Source: Burkholderiaceae bacterium (GTDB lineage: Bacteria; Pseudomonadota; Gammaproteobacteria; Burkholderiales; Burkholderiaceae_D). Taken from it: a stretch of DNA of 64,000 bases. A model generated the notes under the pieces. It searched no databases and had not been told where the DNA came from. It saw only the letters and a list, made by a program, of their open reading frames with translations. The stretch is taken from positions 1 to 64,000 of the forward strand of contig JAGTRJ010000018.1 in the NCBI GenBank assembly GCA_018261755.1. The letters are read 5' to 3'. The position numbers were made by a program, and so were the translations under genes. Positions 55,400-64,000 of this stretch are shown one piece after another. The first letter of the stretch is position 1; the number at the start of each line of letters is the position of its first letter.

Positions 55400-56635
55400 A
55401 TGGCATTTGCAAGCAAAAAAGTAGTCGTCATCGGCGGCGGCCCGGCCGGGCTGATGGCGGCTGAAGTGCTGCTGGATGCCGGTGTGAAAATCGATCTGTA
55501 CGATGCGATGCCGTCGGTCGGTCGCAAATTTCTGCTGGCTGGCAAGGGTGGCATGAACATCACCCATTCCGAGCCGATGGAACAGTTTCTTTCCCGTTAC
55601 GGCAAACGCCGGGCGCAGATCGCGCCGCTGCTCGATGCCTTCGGCCCGAATGAATTGCGCGCTTGGATTCATTCGCTGGGCATCGAAACATTCGTCGGTT
55701 CCTCCGGTCGTGTTTTTCCTGTCGGCATGAAGGCAGCGCCGTTGCTGCGTGCATGGCTGCAACGATTGCGTGCAGGTGGCGCGCGCTTCCACATGCGGCA
55801 TCGCTGGCTGGGCTGGAATGAGTCGGGCGGGCTTTGCTTTGAGTCGCCAGATGGCCTGTGCGCCGTTCAGGCGGATGCGGTCGTGCTGGCGCTGGGCGGC
55901 GGCAGCTGGGCCAGACTAGGCTCCGATGGCGCGTGGGTGCCGCTGCTGGCCGAGAAAGGGATTCCTGTCGCGCCACTCAAACCGGCCAATTGCGGTTTCG
56001 AATGCGAATGGAGCGAGCATATGCGCAGCCGGTTTGCCGGCCAGCCGGTGAAATCGATTGCCATCAGCCTAACTGATGCCGATGGCAATGTGCTGTCTCG
56101 CAAGGGGGAATTCCTGCTGACGGCAACCGGCATCGAAGGCGGGCTGGTTTATGCGTTATCCGCCCAGTTGCGCGATGCCATCGACGCTGCCGGCAGTGCG
56201 CTGGTGCATATCGATCTTGCTCCGGCGCGCGATTTGCAGCGCGTGCTGGATGAGGTTTCGCATCCACGCGGTTCGCGCTCGATGGCGAGCCATCTGCAGA
56301 GCCGGCTGAATATCCATGGGGTAAAGGCCGCGCTGTTGCGTGAACTGGCGAGCAAGGAAGACTATGCCGATCCTGTGCGGCTGGCAACGATGATCAAGGC
56401 GTTGCCATTGCGCCTGCTGGCGCCGCGTCCGCTGGATGAAGCGATCAGCAGCGCCGGCGGCGTGCGGTTCGAGGCGCTGGATGGCAACTTGATGGTGCGC
56501 ACGGTGCCGGGGGTGTTTTGCGCTGGTGAAATGCTGGACTGGGAAGCGCCGACCGGTGGCTACCTGCTGACGGCGTGTTTCGCCAGCGGCCATGCCGCCG
56601 GACATGGCGCGCTGAAATGGCTGGAAGGCAGCTAG
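55400..56635 (+). CDS. HI0933/BaiN-like FAD-dependent oxidoreductase
   Basis: A 411-residue flavoprotein. It opens with VVVIGGGPAGLMAAEVLLDA (FAD Rossmann motif) followed by SVGRKFLLAGKGGMNITHSE. The K-x-L-x-[AS]-G-x-G-x-x-N-x-T segment is diagnostic of the HI0933/BaiN family. C-terminal GVFCAGEMLDWEAPTGGYLL completes the FAD site. It fits the TIGR03862-type subgroup. The physiological reaction is uncertain. Convergent with purM, with 21 nt between stops. Confidence 0.88.
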   Translation: MAFASKKVVVIGGGPAGLMAAEVLLDAGVKIDLYDAMPSVGRKFLLAGKGGMNITHSEPMEQFLSRYGKRRAQIAPLLDAFGPNELRAWIHSLGIETFVGSSGRVFPVGMKAAPLLRAWLQRLRAGGARFHMRHRWLGWNESGGLCFESPDGLCAVQADAVVLALGGGSWARLGSDGAWVPLLAEKGIPVAPLKPANCGFECEWSEHMRSRFAGQPVKSIAISLTDADGNVLSRKGEFLLTATGIEGGLVYALSAQLRDAIDAAGSALVHIDLAPARDLQRVLDEVSHPRGSRSMASHLQSRLNIHGVKAALLRELASKEDYADPVRLATMIKALPLRLLAPRPLDEAISSAGGVRFEALDGNLMVRTVPGVFCAGEMLDWEAPTGGYLLTACFASGHAAGHGALKWLEGS

Positions 56636-56656
56636 AACGACACCGCCCCGGAGCCG

Positions 56657-57700
56657 TTACACTACAGTCGTTTGCGCTTCGTTGCCGTTGCGCGCCCGTA
56701 TTTCGCCCAAGCGGTAAACGGTTTCGCCGGCGGCCGACAGTTGCGCCATGGCGGCTTGCGCATTTTCTTTGGCCATGATCACCACCATGCCGATGCCGCA
56801 GTTGAATACGCGGTGCATTTCGGCATCGGCCACATTGCCATGCTGCTGCAGCCACTGGAACAGCGGCGGCATGGTCCAACTGTCCTTGTGCAGCACGGCC
56901 GTCAGGTTGTCGCGCAGCACGCGCGGCACGTTTTCGACCAGTCCGCCGCCGGTGATGTGCGCCATGCCCTTGACTTCCATTGCCGCCATCAGCGCCAACA
57001 GCGGTTTGACGTAAATGCGGGTCGGCGCCATCAGCACGTCGGCCAGCGGCTGGCCGTGGAAATCGGCATTCAGGTCCGGTTTTGCGACTTCGATGATTTT
57101 GCGCACCAGCGAATAACCGTTTGAATGCGCGCCGGAGGAGGCCAGGCCGATGACCACGTCGCCGGGAGCGATTTTGCTGCCATCGATCAGTTTCGATTTT
57201 TCGGCCGCGCCGACCGCGAAGCCGGCCAGATCATATTCGCCATCCGGGTACATGCTCGGCATTTCGGCCGTTTCGCCGCCGATCAGCGCGCAACCGGCCT
57301 GTTCACAGCCTTGGGCGATGCCCTTGATAACGTCGGTTGCGGTGGCGACGTCGAGTTTGCCGCAGGCGAAGTAGTCGAGGAAGAACAGCGGTTCAGCCCC
57401 TTGCACCAGGATGTCGTTGACGCTCATTGCCACCAGATCGATGCCGACCGTATCGTGCCGGTTCAGATGGAACGCGAGCTTGAGCTTGGTGCCGACGCCA
57501 TCGGTGCCGGAAACCAGCACCGGTTCCTGATACTTCTTGCCGATCTCGAACAGTGCGCCGAAACCGCCGATGCCGCCAAGCACGCCTTCGCGCATTGTGC
57601 GCTTGGCAAATGGCTTGATCGCATCGACCAGCGCGTCGCCGGCATCGATATCGACGCCAGCGTCGCGGTAGGAAAGGGAAATATTCGTCGGAGTGCTCAT
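56657..57700 (-). CDS. purM: Phosphoribosylformylglycinamidine cyclo-ligase
   Basis: A 347-residue AIR synthetase, fifth step of purine biosynthesis. Motifs: [65 protein letters not shown] and [15 protein letters not shown]. The start at 57700 ([15 protein letters not shown]) matches the family N-terminus. A longer frame to 57772 would overlap the divergent promoter region shared with perM. Confidence 0.95.
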   Translation of the reverse strand: MSTPTNISLSYRDAGVDIDAGDALVDAIKPFAKRTMREGVLGGIGGFGALFEIGKKYQEPVLVSGTDGVGTKLKLAFHLNRHDTVGIDLVAMSVNDILVQGAEPLFFLDYFACGKLDVATATDVIKGIAQGCEQAGCALIGGETAEMPSMYPDGEYDLAGFAVGAAEKSKLIDGSKIAPGDVVIGLASSGAHSNGYSLVRKIIEVAKPDLNADFHGQPLADVLMAPTRIYVKPLLALMAAMEVKGMAHITGGGLVENVPRVLRDNLTAVLHKDSWTMPPLFQWLQQHGNVADAEMHRVFNCGIGMVVIMAKENAQAAMAQLSAAGETVYRLGEIRARNGNEAQTTVV

Positions 57701-57822
57701 AGGATATCGGGCAGAGGCAGTAAAATAATGGAAATGCGACCGGCACAATCGCCGGCGACGCAAAAGCGCCATTTTATCAAACTGCCCGCTAGTGCCGTTA
57801 CCCGATGCGATTTTCTATCACG

Positions 57823-58887
57823 ATGAATCAGAAACAGACCATGTTATGGGTCGGTCTATGGCTGTTGCTGATGGCACTACTGGTGTTGCTCGGCCCGGTT
57901 TTGACGCCGTTCATCGCCGGCGCGATTCTGGCATATATCCTGAATCCGGCGGTCGAATGGATCTGCGGCTGGAAGTTCGGCAAGTTCCAGTTGCCGCGCG
58001 TATTGGCTGTGTTGGTGGTAATTTTGCTGCTGTTTGCGCTGATTGTCGCGATGGTGCTGATTGTTGTGCCGGTGGTACAGGAGGAGCTGCCGCTGCTGCA
58101 GGAGCAGATCCCGAATTTTCTGGCCAGGGTTAGCGATACCTTCGGCCCGCTGTTGCAGCAGATGGACATAGAGCTCAAACTCGACCCGGCGAGCGCGCGC
58201 AAGCTGCTGACAGAACAATTTACCGCCAGCAAGCAATGGCTGTGGCAGGCGGTGCTGTCGTCGGTGAAAGTGGGCGGCACCGCGCTGCTCGGCTGGCTGG
58301 CAATGCTGATTCTGATTCCGGTGGTGCTGTTTTACCTCCTGCTGGACTGGCGCAAGCTGTTGCGCATCATTGTCGCCGCCGTGCCGCGCCGATGGACCCG
58401 GCGCACCGTCAGCATGGCCAGCGAGGTGGATGATTTGCTGGCGCAATACCTGCGAGGCCAGTTTCTGGTGATGCTGGTGTTGTCGATATATTATTCGAGC
58501 GGGTTGGCGATTGCCGGTTTCGATATTGCATTGCCGGTCGGCATCATCACCGGCATGCTGGCATTCGTGCCGTATGTCGGTTTTGGCATCGGGCTGGTGC
58601 TGGCGCTGATGGCAGGCATGCTGCAGTTCTCCGACTGGCAGGGTTTGATTGCGGTGGCATTCGTTTATGGCGGCGGGCAGATTCTGGAAGGTTTTTTCCT
58701 GACGCCGAAGCTGGTGGGCGAGCGTATCGGACTGCATCCGCTGGTGGTCATCTTCGCCTTGCTGGCGTTTGGCCAGCTGTTCGGCTTTGTTGGCGTGCTG
58801 CTGGCGCTGCCTTCGTCGGCGATTCTGTCGGTGGCATTCCGTCATTTGCAGGCGCACTATATCAAGAGCGAGTTTTACAATTCATGA
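57823..58887 (+). CDS. perM: AI-2E/PerM-family transporter
   Basis: A 354-residue membrane protein with about seven to eight helices. Two pairs flank a hydrophilic stretch around residues 65-140 (LQQMDIELKLDPASARKLLT). The family signature GLPVGIITG-like region reads DIALPVGIITGMLAFVPYVG. An earlier ATG at 57805 would add six residues. It is divergent from purM, as commonly seen in proteobacteria near hda. Confidence 0.88.
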   Translation: MNQKQTMLWVGLWLLLMALLVLLGPVLTPFIAGAILAYILNPAVEWICGWKFGKFQLPRVLAVLVVILLLFALIVAMVLIVVPVVQEELPLLQEQIPNFLARVSDTFGPLLQQMDIELKLDPASARKLLTEQFTASKQWLWQAVLSSVKVGGTALLGWLAMLILIPVVLFYLLLDWRKLLRIIVAAVPRRWTRRTVSMASEVDDLLAQYLRGQFLVMLVLSIYYSSGLAIAGFDIALPVGIITGMLAFVPYVGFGIGLVLALMAGMLQFSDWQGLIAVAFVYGGGQILEGFFLTPKLVGERIGLHPLVVIFALLAFGQLFGFVGVLLALPSSAILSVAFRHLQAHYIKSEFYNS

Positions 58888-58897
58888 GCATTCAACC

Positions 58898-59460
58898 ATG
58901 CGGCAACTGTTGCTGGATTTAGGGGCGCAGGCGCCGCAAACTCTCGAAAAAGCCATCTGCTGCACGCACTGGCGCAAACCGGTTCGGCGCGCTACATTGC
59001 CGCCGATGCGGATATGGCCAGCTTTATCTGGTCACCGGAGGTCGATTTGTATCTGCTGGATGATTGCGATCAACTGTCGCCTGGGGCGCAGGTGGCGGCA
59101 TTCACGCTGTTCAACCTGGTGCGCGATAATGGCGCTTATCTGGTGGCGGCAGGCAACGATTCACCGTCGGGTTTGCGGCTGCGCGACGATTTGCGCAGCC
59201 GCATCGCCTGGGGGCTGGCTTATCCGCTCCACCGGCTGACCGACGAAGATAAATTGACGGCGCTGACGCAAATGGCGCAGGCGCGTGGCTTGATTCTGTC
59301 GCCGGCCGTGTTACCCTATCTGATTACGCATTGCGCGCGCGACATGCGCTCGCTGGCGGTGATGCTGGAGGCGCTGGACCGCTATTCGCTGGAAACGCGC
59401 CGCCCGATCACGCTGCCGCTGTTGCGTGAACGGATGCAACTCGAAGCGATGAACGAATGA
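58898..59460 (+). pseudogene. hda: hda with an internal deletion and frameshift
   Basis: The N-terminus MRQLLLDLGAQAPQTLE, including the clamp-binding QLLLDL motif, is read from the ATG at 58898. The remainder of Hda (KSHLLHALAQTGSARYIAAD, then FIWSPEVDLYLLDDCDQL) is in another frame, entered near 58945. About 40 residues expected between these parts, containing the glycine-rich part of the Walker A loop, are missing. The C-terminal AAA+ region to 59460 is intact and could be re-started at an ATG at 59014 (148 residues). Either a real loss of Hda regulation of DnaA or an assembly error. The downstream gene starts in the overlapping ATGA. Confidence 0.8.
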
Positions 59461-60137
59461 TGAACAACCTGGCCCTGTTTGATCTAGACCATACTCTGCT
59501 GCCACTCGATTCCGATTATGAGTGGGGGCAGTTCCTGACGCGCATTGGCGCGGTCGAGCCGGAAGAATTCGCGCGCAAGAATGAAGTGTTTTTCGGGCAG
59601 TATCAGGCAGGTACGCTGAATCCGGTCGAATATCTTGAATTCGCGCTCGGCACGCTGGCGCGTTTCTCGCGCAGTCAGCTCGATGCATGGCATGAGCAGT
59701 TCATGGCGGAAGTGATCCTGCCGTCGATTGCACCGTCGGCGCGAGAACTGGTTGGTCGTCATCACGACAGCGGCGACCTGCTCGCGATCATCACCGCCAC
59801 CAACCGTTTCGTGACCGAACCGATTGCGCGTGAATTTGGTGTGATGCATTTGCTGGCTCCGGAGCCGGAAGTGACGCCGGAGCGGGAAATTACCGGTCGG
59901 TTGTCCGGCAACCCGACCTTTGGTCCGGGCAAGGTCACGCGGCTGCACGAATGGCTGGATGAAATCGGCCGCCCGCTTGGCAGTTTCGCGCAAAGCCATT
60001 TTTACAGCGATTCGCAAAATGACATTCCGTTGCTGTCGATTGTCACCCATCCGGTCGCTACCAATCCGAACGCAAGGCTGGAAGCACATGCACGGCAGCA
60101 GGGGTGGCCGTTGCTGAAACTATTCGACGAGAAATGA
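59457..60137 (+). CDS. HAD-superfamily IB hydrolase (SerB-like phosphatase)
   Basis: A 226-residue HAD phosphatase. The catalytic loop FDLDHTLLPLDSDYEW (DxDxT nucleophile and acid) is at the N-terminus, TATNRFVTEPIA supplies the second motif Thr, and HFYSDSQNDIPLL is the metal-binding motif IV. It belongs to the group found between hda and pcnB in betaproteobacteria. It is similar in type to phosphoserine phosphatase, but the substrate is not proven. Starts in an ATGA overlap with hda and ends in one with pcnB. Confidence 0.87.
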   Translation: MMNNLALFDLDHTLLPLDSDYEWGQFLTRIGAVEPEEFARKNEVFFGQYQAGTLNPVEYLEFALGTLARFSRSQLDAWHEQFMAEVILPSIAPSARELVGRHHDSGDLLAIITATNRFVTEPIAREFGVMHLLAPEPEVTPEREITGRLSGNPTFGPGKVTRLHEWLDEIGRPLGSFAQSHFYSDSQNDIPLLSIVTHPVATNPNARLEAHARQQGWPLLKLFDEK

Positions 60138-61519
60138 TTAAGAAGTTGATTCGCAAGCTGCTCCGCAAGGGCAAGGATGGCGCGCCTGAGTTGCGCACCG
60201 AGCCGGTGGTTATTGATGCGGCAGAACATCGCATCGATCCGGCGCGGGTGTCGGGCAATGCGCGGCGCGTGACACAGACGCTGCAGGATGCCGGTTTCAA
60301 GGCATTCGTCGTTGGCGGTGCGGTGCGCGATTTGCTGCTGGGCGTGACGCCGAAGGATTTCGATGTTGCGACGAATGCAACGCCGGAACAGGTGCGGCGC
60401 CTGTTCAAGCGTGCATTCCTGATCGGCAAGCGTTTCCAGATCGTGCACGTGATGTTCGGTCAGGACGTGATCGAGGTGACTACGTTCCGCGGCGCATCGA
60501 ATGACGATGCGAAAAAGGATGAACACGGCCGCGTGCTGCGCGACAATACCTTTGGTGCCCAGCATGAGGATGCGGCGCGACGCGATTTCACCGTGAACGC
60601 GATGTATTACGATCCGGCGACGCAAACCGTGCTCGATTATCACGGCGGCATGGCTGATTTGCGCCAGAAAGTATTGCGCATCATCGGCATGCCGGAGCAG
60701 CGCTATCGCGAAGACCCGATCCGTATGCTGCGCGTGGTGCGCTTTGCCGCCAAGCTCGGATTTTCGATCGATGCGGCCAGCCGCGCGCCGATTCCGGTGA
60801 TGGCGTCATTGATCGATAACGTGCCGGCCGCGCGCGTGTTCGATGAAATGCTTAAGCTGCTGCTGGGAGGCAATGCGATGGATTGCCTGCACCAGTTGCG
60901 TCAGGAGGGCTTGCATCACGGTTTGCTACCGCTGCTGGATGTGGTGCTGGAGCAGCCGCTGGGTGAAAAATTCGTTTCACTGGCATTGTCGGCAACAGAC
61001 GAGCGCATCCTGGCGGGCAAGCCGGTATCGCCGGGTTTTCTGTTCGCTGCGCTGCTGTGGCATCAGGTGCTGGAAAAGTGGTCTGATTACCGCGCTGGCG
61101 GCGAATACCCGATTCCGGCCTTGCATCTGGCTGCGGACGACGTGCTGGAAGCGCAGACGGAAAAGCTGGCGCTGCAGCGCAAGATTACGTCGGACATGCG
61201 CGAAATCTGGGCCTTGCAGCCGCGTTTTGAACGCCGCTCCGGCAGGACGCCATACAGGCTGGTCGAGCATCAGCGTTTCCGCGCCGGCTACGATTTCCTG
61301 CTGCTGCGCTGCGAATCGGGCGAGATCGATGTCGATATCGGCGAATGGTGGACCGCGTTCCTGCAGGGTGACAACGCCGATCGCGAAGCGCTGCTGGCGA
61401 AAAAGAACAAGCCAGGAGCGGAGGGCGCTGCGGCAGCGAAGAAACGCCCGTCGCGGCGCGGAGGACGTCGGCGCAGGAAGCCGGACGCGGATGTGTCTGC
61501 TGGCAACAGCGACGAATGA
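60134..61519 (+). CDS. pcnB: Poly(A) polymerase I
   Basis: A 461-residue class II nucleotidyltransferase that adds A-tails to RNA 3' ends. Catalytic helix FKAFVVGGAVRDLLLGVTPK with KDFDVATNA supplying the metal-binding Asp pair. RRDFTVNAMYYDP and YREDPIRMLRVVRFAAKLGF follow, then a long basic Arg/Lys-rich tail (KKRPSRRGGRRRRKPDADVS). The start at 60134 overlaps the upstream stop (ATGA); the tail overlaps folK (ATGA at 61516). Confidence 0.93.
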   Translation: MIKKLIRKLLRKGKDGAPELRTEPVVIDAAEHRIDPARVSGNARRVTQTLQDAGFKAFVVGGAVRDLLLGVTPKDFDVATNATPEQVRRLFKRAFLIGKRFQIVHVMFGQDVIEVTTFRGASNDDAKKDEHGRVLRDNTFGAQHEDAARRDFTVNAMYYDPATQTVLDYHGGMADLRQKVLRIIGMPEQRYREDPIRMLRVVRFAAKLGFSIDAASRAPIPVMASLIDNVPAARVFDEMLKLLLGGNAMDCLHQLRQEGLHHGLLPLLDVVLEQPLGEKFVSLALSATDERILAGKPVSPGFLFAALLWHQVLEKWSDYRAGGEYPIPALHLAADDVLEAQTEKLALQRKITSDMREIWALQPRFERRSGRTPYRLVEHQRFRAGYDFLLLRCESGEIDVDIGEWWTAFLQGDNADREALLAKKNKPGAEGAAAAKKRPSRRGGRRRRKPDADVSAGNSDE

Positions 61520-62007
61520 ACGCGAAAGCGGTCATCGCCTACATCGGATTGGGCGCCAACCTGGGTGACGCGGCCGGCAACGTGAGGCGCGCGCTGGTGC
61601 GTTTGGGGCAATTGCCGCAGACCGAATTGAGTGCGCAGTCATCGCTGTTTCGTACCGCGCCGGTTGATGCCGATGGCGACGATTACGTGAACGCGGTGGC
61701 GCAGCTCACGACCCGTCTGGCACCGCAGGCGCTGTTGCGTGAACTGCAAGCGATCGAAAACGATTTCGGGCGCGAGCGTCCTTACCCGAATGCGCCGCGA
61801 ACGCTGGATCTGGATATCTTGCTGTATGGCGACCGGCAAATCACGTCGGACCAGCTGGTCGTGCCGCACCCGCGGCTGACCGAGCGCGCATTCGCGCTGA
61901 TTCCGCTGCTGCAGCTCGACCCGTTGATTGCGATTCCCGGCAAGGGGCTGGCGCACGCGTTTGTGCCGGCGGTGGCGGGGCAGGGCATCCAGCAGATGGG
62001 GAAATAA
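61516..62007 (+). CDS. folK: 6-hydroxymethyl-dihydropterin pyrophosphokinase
   Basis: A 163-residue HPPK of folate biosynthesis. Motifs: AYIGLGANLGDAAGNVRRAL, YVNAVAQLTTRL, ELQAIENDFGRERPYPNAPR and TLDLDILLYGDRQI with the metal-binding DLD. It is coupled to pcnB, a common arrangement. Its TAA stop falls at the boundary of the half repeat copy D, so the repeat reaches the end of the gene. Confidence 0.94.
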   Translation: MNAKAVIAYIGLGANLGDAAGNVRRALVRLGQLPQTELSAQSSLFRTAPVDADGDDYVNAVAQLTTRLAPQALLRELQAIENDFGRERPYPNAPRTLDLDILLYGDRQITSDQLVVPHPRLTERAFALIPLLQLDPLIAIPGKGLAHAFVPAVAGQGIQQMGK

Positions 62008-62076
62008 TACTGGGTGGGGTATTTGCAGGTGGCGGCGGAAATTGTGGCCTGGCGCATTGTTTTTAATGTATACCCC
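62005..62076 (-). repeat. Dispersed intergenic repeat, 5' half copy (copy D)
   Basis: About 72 nt read on the minus strand from GGGGTATAC (62076). It matches the 5' half of the full element without gaps, with GCCAGGCCACAATTT and ACCCAGTAT as anchors. GGGGTAT can pair perfectly with ATACCCC at the other end. The last three bases on the + strand coincide with the folK stop codon. Confidence 0.75.
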
Positions 62077-62108
62077 GCCATTTCTATCAAAAATCACGGA
62101 TGATTGCG

Positions 62109-62456
62109 ATGCAGATTCCCGTCATAGTTCAGACTGCTGGCCTGTTGATTCTGTCGAACGTGTTCATGACCGTCGCCTGGTATGGTCATTTGAAGAATCT
62201 GTCGAGCAAGGCGTGGTGGGTGGCCGCCATCGTCAGTTGGGGCATTGCGCTGTTCGAGTACATGCTGCAAGTGCCTGCCAATCGCATCGGCTACACGCAT
62301 TACAGTCTGGCACAGCTGAAAATCATGCAGGAAGTGATTACACTGTCGCTATTCGTGCCGTTTGCGATGCTGTACATGAAAGAACCGTTCAAGCTGGATT
62401 ACGTCTGGGCAGGGTTGTGCCTGGTCGGCGCGGTGTATTTCATTTTCCGTTCATAA
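62109..62456 (+). CDS. DUF486 (DMT-type) small membrane protein
   Basis: A 115-residue protein with four hydrophobic segments. Family motifs are NVFMTVAWYGHLKN, FEYMLQVPANRIGYTHYSLA and LKIMQEVITLSLFVPFA. DUF486 proteins are related to small multidrug-resistance-type transporters; no substrate is known. An ATG at 62100 is possible, but CGGA sits directly against it, so the ATG at 62109 has better spacing. Confidence 0.85.
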   Translation: MQIPVIVQTAGLLILSNVFMTVAWYGHLKNLSSKAWWVAAIVSWGIALFEYMLQVPANRIGYTHYSLAQLKIMQEVITLSLFVPFAMLYMKEPFKLDYVWAGLCLVGAVYFIFRS

Positions 62457-62502
62457 CAGAAGCCGCAGCGCGGCATGACACCATCATTCTGGAGAAGCAA
62501 AC

Positions 62503-63315
62503 ATGGCAAGTTACCTGCAGGAACGCAAGTCGATCACCGTACCCGACCTGAACCTGCTCAAGAGCCGCGGCGAAAAAATTACGATGCTGACCTGTTACGA
62601 CGCGAGCTTTGCCGCGCTGATGGACAGCGCCGGGGTCGAAACGCTGCTGGTGGGCGATTCGCTCGGCATGGTATGTCAGGGGCGGGATTCGACCTTGCCG
62701 GTGACTGTGGACGAAGTCGCCTATCATACAGCCAGCGTCGCGCGCGGCAACAAGACTGCGCTGCTGCTGGCCGACATGCCGTTCGGCAGCTATGCCACGC
62801 CGCAGGCAGCGTTCGATAACGCCGTCAAGCTGATGCAGGCCGGGGCGCAGATGGTGAAGATTGAAGGCGGCAGCTGGCTGGCCGACACGGTACGCTTCCT
62901 GACCGAGCGCGCGGTGCCGGTATGCGCGCATCTGGGCCTGACGCCGCAGTCGGTGCACCAGTTCGGCGGCTACAAGGTGCAGGGCAAGACGGTCGAAGGC
63001 GCTGAAAGGCTGAAGGCCGATGCACTGGCATTGCAACAGGCCGGGGCCAGCCTCGTGGTGCTGGAAGCGATCCCGGCCGCGCTGGGGTGCGAGGTGACCG
63101 ACATGCTGTCGATGCCGACGATTGGCATCGGCGCCGGGCCGGATTGTTCCGGCCAGGTGCTGGTGATGCATGACATGCTGGGCGTATTTCCCGGCAGGAA
63201 GCCGCGCTTCGTGAAAAATTTCATGCAAGGCCAGGCCAGTATCGATGCGGCGGTGAAAGCCTACGTCGCGGCAGTCAAGGATGGTACTTTCCCGGCGCCG
63301 GAGCACTGCTTCTAG
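62503..63315 (+). CDS. panB: 3-methyl-2-oxobutanoate hydroxymethyltransferase
   Basis: A 270-residue PanB of pantothenate biosynthesis. Motifs: [72 protein letters not shown] and [24 protein letters not shown] ribosome-binding site precedes the ATG. panC is not adjacent in the window. Confidence 0.95.
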   Translation: MASYLQERKSITVPDLNLLKSRGEKITMLTCYDASFAALMDSAGVETLLVGDSLGMVCQGRDSTLPVTVDEVAYHTASVARGNKTALLLADMPFGSYATPQAAFDNAVKLMQAGAQMVKIEGGSWLADTVRFLTERAVPVCAHLGLTPQSVHQFGGYKVQGKTVEGAERLKADALALQQAGASLVVLEAIPAALGCEVTDMLSMPTIGIGAGPDCSGQVLVMHDMLGVFPGRKPRFVKNFMQGQASIDAAVKAYVAAVKDGTFPAPEHCF

Positions 63316-63323
63316 GAGCGGAT

Positions 63324-64000
63324 ATGGCATTGAACGCATCCATCGGCGAAGCCTTTCAGTTGCTGTTTTCCGGCGATGCGGTACTGTGGGGCATCATCTG
63401 GGTTTCGCTGAAAACCTCGGTGCTGGGGCTGGCGCTCGCAACGCCGCTGACGGTACTGGCCGGCTACTGGCTGGCGACGCATGATTTCCGCGGCAGGGGG
63501 CTGGTGATCTGGCTGTTGCAGGCATCGCTGTCGATGCCGACCGTGCTGATTGGCCTGCTGCTGTACATGCTGCTGTCGCGGCAAGGGCCGCTGGGCATGC
63601 TGCACATGCTGTTTTCGCAAACCGGCGTGATTGCCGGGCAAGTGCTGATTGCGTTGCCGGTGCTGCTGGCGTTCACGCTGTCGGCGGTGCAGGCGGCTGA
63701 TCCGCGCATAGCGGAAACAGCGGTCACGCTCGGCGCATCGCGCTGGCGCGTGATGCTGACCGTGCTGCATGAAGTGCGCTTTGGTGTGATGGCGGCGATC
63801 ATCAACGGTTTCGGCCGCGCGATTTCCGAAGTTGGCTGCGCGATGATGGTCGGCGGCAACATCGCCAGTGAAACGCGCACGATTACCACCGCGATTGCGC
63901 TGGAAACGAGCAAGGGCGAATTTGCGCAGGGCATCGCGCTTGGCATTTTGCTGATCTCGGTTGCGCTGGTGATCAATGCCGCGCTGATGCTGTTGCAGGG
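63324..64000 (+). CDS. tupB: TupB-like tungstate/molybdate ABC permease (3' end cut off)
   Basis: The visible 225 codons begin MALNASIGEAFQLLFSGDAV with no stop before the window end. Five or six helices are visible. The ABC-permease coupling (EAA) segment reads AVTLGASRWRVMLTVLHEVR and is followed by GFGRAISEVGCAMMVGGNIA, typical of TupB tungstate permeases and related anion permeases. The ATPase and binding protein would lie beyond the window. Starts 8 nt after the panB stop with AGGAG upstream. Confidence 0.78.
   Translation, partial: MALNASIGEAFQLLFSGDAVLWGIIWVSLKTSVLGLALATPLTVLAGYWLATHDFRGRGLVIWLLQASLSMPTVLIGLLLYMLLSRQGPLGMLHMLFSQTGVIAGQVLIALPVLLAFTLSAVQAADPRIAETAVTLGASRWRVMLTVLHEVRFGVMAAIINGFGRAISEVGCAMMVGGNIASETRTITTAIALETSKGEFAQGIALGILLISVALVINAALMLLQ

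Overview
The window looks like part of a betaproteobacterial chromosome, most likely Burkholderiales in the neighbourhood of Oxalobacteraceae. That placement is my inference from protein style and gene order (pcnB-folK-panB, a Crp-type regulator, T1SS proteins with DUF4214 domains); no rRNA or tRNA gene is present to confirm it.

Layout. 1-5.7 kb: housekeeping genes (YecA-like fragment, nitroreductase, thioesterase, SDR, ETF-ubiquinone oxidoreductase, a cache-GGDEF diguanylate cyclase). 5.9-17.6 kb: a complete glycogen cluster, all on +: glgB, glgX, pgm, glgC, glgA, glgP. 17.9-25.4 kb: a minus-strand type I secretion operon (ABC, HlyD, TolC) with a small Ala/Lys-rich exported protein, a trypsin-like protease and an unknown gene. 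25.4-30.5 kb: two large DUF4214 proteins, the probable secreted cargo, one a candidate S-layer or surface protein. 30.9-36.5 kb: a signalling module of a TPR/beta-barrel outer-membrane protein, a CHASE2 class III cyclase and a periplasmic FecR protein, divergent from a Crp-family regulator. 36.5-52.8 kb: one long minus-strand surface-polysaccharide operon (manC, Wzm/Wzt exporter, six glycosyltransferase genes including a tandem fusion, two DUF4214-methyltransferases, one acyltransferase). 53-64 kb: housekeeping genes (ene-reductase, purM, perM, a damaged hda, HAD phosphatase, pcnB, folK, panB, start of a TupB-like permease).

Two structures are not explained by ordinary gene annotation. First, palindromic TGTGA-N6-TCACA sites lie in front of the T1SS operon (two), the large DUF4214 gene and the Crp-like gene/FecR operon. 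The Crp-like protein carries the SRETVSR recognition helix expected for that sequence. Together with the neighbouring cyclase this suggests a local cyclic-nucleotide circuit controlling secretion of a surface layer. Second, a structured intergenic repeat of about 124 nt occurs five times (three full copies, two 5' halves). It has a GGGGTATA 5' end, an AGCCAAAA/TTTTGGCT terminal inverted repeat and an internal ATACT/AGTAT hairpin, and looks like an ERIC- or Correia-type element that I do not recognise.

DUF4214-type segments also occur at the N-termini of two methyltransferases of the polysaccharide operon, linking the secreted proteins and the glycan machinery by domain content.
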